A stretch of DNA of 64,000 bases from Nitrincola tapanii. Its GTDB lineage: Bacteria; Pseudomonadota; Gammaproteobacteria; Pseudomonadales; Balneatricaceae. The stretch is taken from the NCBI RefSeq assembly GCF_008368715.1, contig NZ_SMRS01000007.1:183043-247042 (forward strand), read 5' to 3'. The translations under genes and the position numbers were made by a program. Shown one piece after another: positions 63,874 through 64,000 of the stretch; within the stretch, counting starts at the first letter, position 1, and each line of letters starts with the position of its first letter. The notes below the pieces were generated by a model. It had not been told where the DNA came from, ran no database searches, and was given only the letters and a program-made list of their open reading frames with translations.

Positions 63874-64000
63874 TGAATCGACCAGCCTTCTCTAGACACT
63901 TAATTGATTTACAATTGAGCGTCCTAGGGGGAACAATGAATCAGCGATTTACCGAAGAATTTAAGATCCAAGCCGTTAAGCAGATCACAGAGCAAGGTTA
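63874..64000 (+). mobile_element. Left end of an IS3-family insertion sequence (cut by window)
   Basis: The putative terminal repeat begins TGAATCGACCAG at 63874 and includes CTAGACACT. This resembles the TGAAxCG...TAGACAC ends of one IS3 subgroup (from memory). A transposase OrfA frame starts 62 nt inside. The rest lies beyond the window. Confidence 0.65.
63936..64000 (+). CDS. IS3-family transposase OrfA, 5' part only
   Basis: ATG 63936 with AGGGGG upstream; visible residues MNQRFTEEFKIQAVKQITEQ, the typical start of the OrfA helix-turn-helix protein of IS3 elements. The window ends 21 codons in. Confidence 0.85.
   Translation, partial: MNQRFTEEFKIQAVKQITEQG

Noticed and set aside
1..64000. 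CRISPR arrays, tRNA or rRNA genes
   Set aside because: No spaced direct-repeat arrays, cloverleaf-like sequences or rRNA segments were seen on reading through; a tRNA scan would settle this.

Overview
This window looks like chromosomal DNA from a gammaproteobacterium of about 50% GC. The gene families (GcvP, YdbH/YnbE/YdbL, YbiT, YcgL/YcgN, RNase D, DadA/DadX, fused TAXI-TRAP permease, NhaD, seven-gene Mrp antiporter) and the salt/alkali-type Na+/H+ antiporters suggest an aquatic Oceanospirillales-like organism. That placement is inference: there is no rRNA in the window and no database search was possible. No tRNA, rRNA or CRISPR array was seen. One RNA gene, the 4.5S SRP RNA (ffs), is clear.

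Layout. 1-9.1 kb (minus): the nearly complete gcvP, a SulP/STAS anion transporter, and two TonB-dependent receptors, one a copper type with a CxxxM motif and one FecA-like. 9.2-14.1 kb (minus): a DUF1853 protein, dsbB, and an operon of an O-methyltransferase with ydbH-ynbE-ydbL, an envelope lipid-transport set. 14.2-17.6 kb (plus): a small membrane protein, a 427-bp AT-rich intergenic region with three evenly spaced palindromes, then ftsA-ftsZ detached from the rest of the dcw cluster. 17.6-26 kb: an RluA-family pseudouridine synthase (minus), then a DctB/DctD-like two-component pair followed by a TAXI-TRAP binding protein, a fused TRAP permease and a TauE-like exporter. A very good sigma-54 promoter precedes the TRAP genes, and the regulator carries GAFTGA, so the whole block reads as one regulon. 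26-32 kb: folE2, then a D-/L-alanine module (Na+:alanine symporter, Lrp-type regulator, dadA, ridA, dadX/alr) and a DUF2058 protein.

32.7-41.5 kb: ffs, nhaD with an unusually structured leader, dnaX with a complete E. coli-type -1 frameshift signal, ybaB, recR, then rnd-ycgL-ycgN, and rpsA (minus) with a three-hairpin leader. 41.6-46 kb: a coiled-coil membrane protein, the tail-specific protease prc, and an M18 aminopeptidase. 46.1-52 kb (minus): a complete mrpABCDEFG operon.

52.0-54.2 kb is the one clearly accessory stretch. It holds a HigB/HigA-like toxin-antitoxin pair with dyad operators, a 28-bp perfect palindrome, a frameshifted small gene, and a truncated, frameshifted DotA/TraY-type conjugation gene. 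It reads as the remnant of an integrated conjugative element. 54.2-64 kb: a ScsD/TlpA-like thioredoxin, a YeeE/YedE pair, a GST-like protein, the ABC-F protein YbiT, a BaiN/HI0933 flavoprotein, a NIT-domain chemoreceptor, a chromate transporter, a DoxX protein, and the left end of an IS3-family element that runs off the window.

No single wholly new system is evident. The best candidates for undescribed biology are regulatory: the phased palindrome array upstream of ftsAZ, the nhaD leader, and the sigma-54 TAXI-TRAP/TauE regulon.
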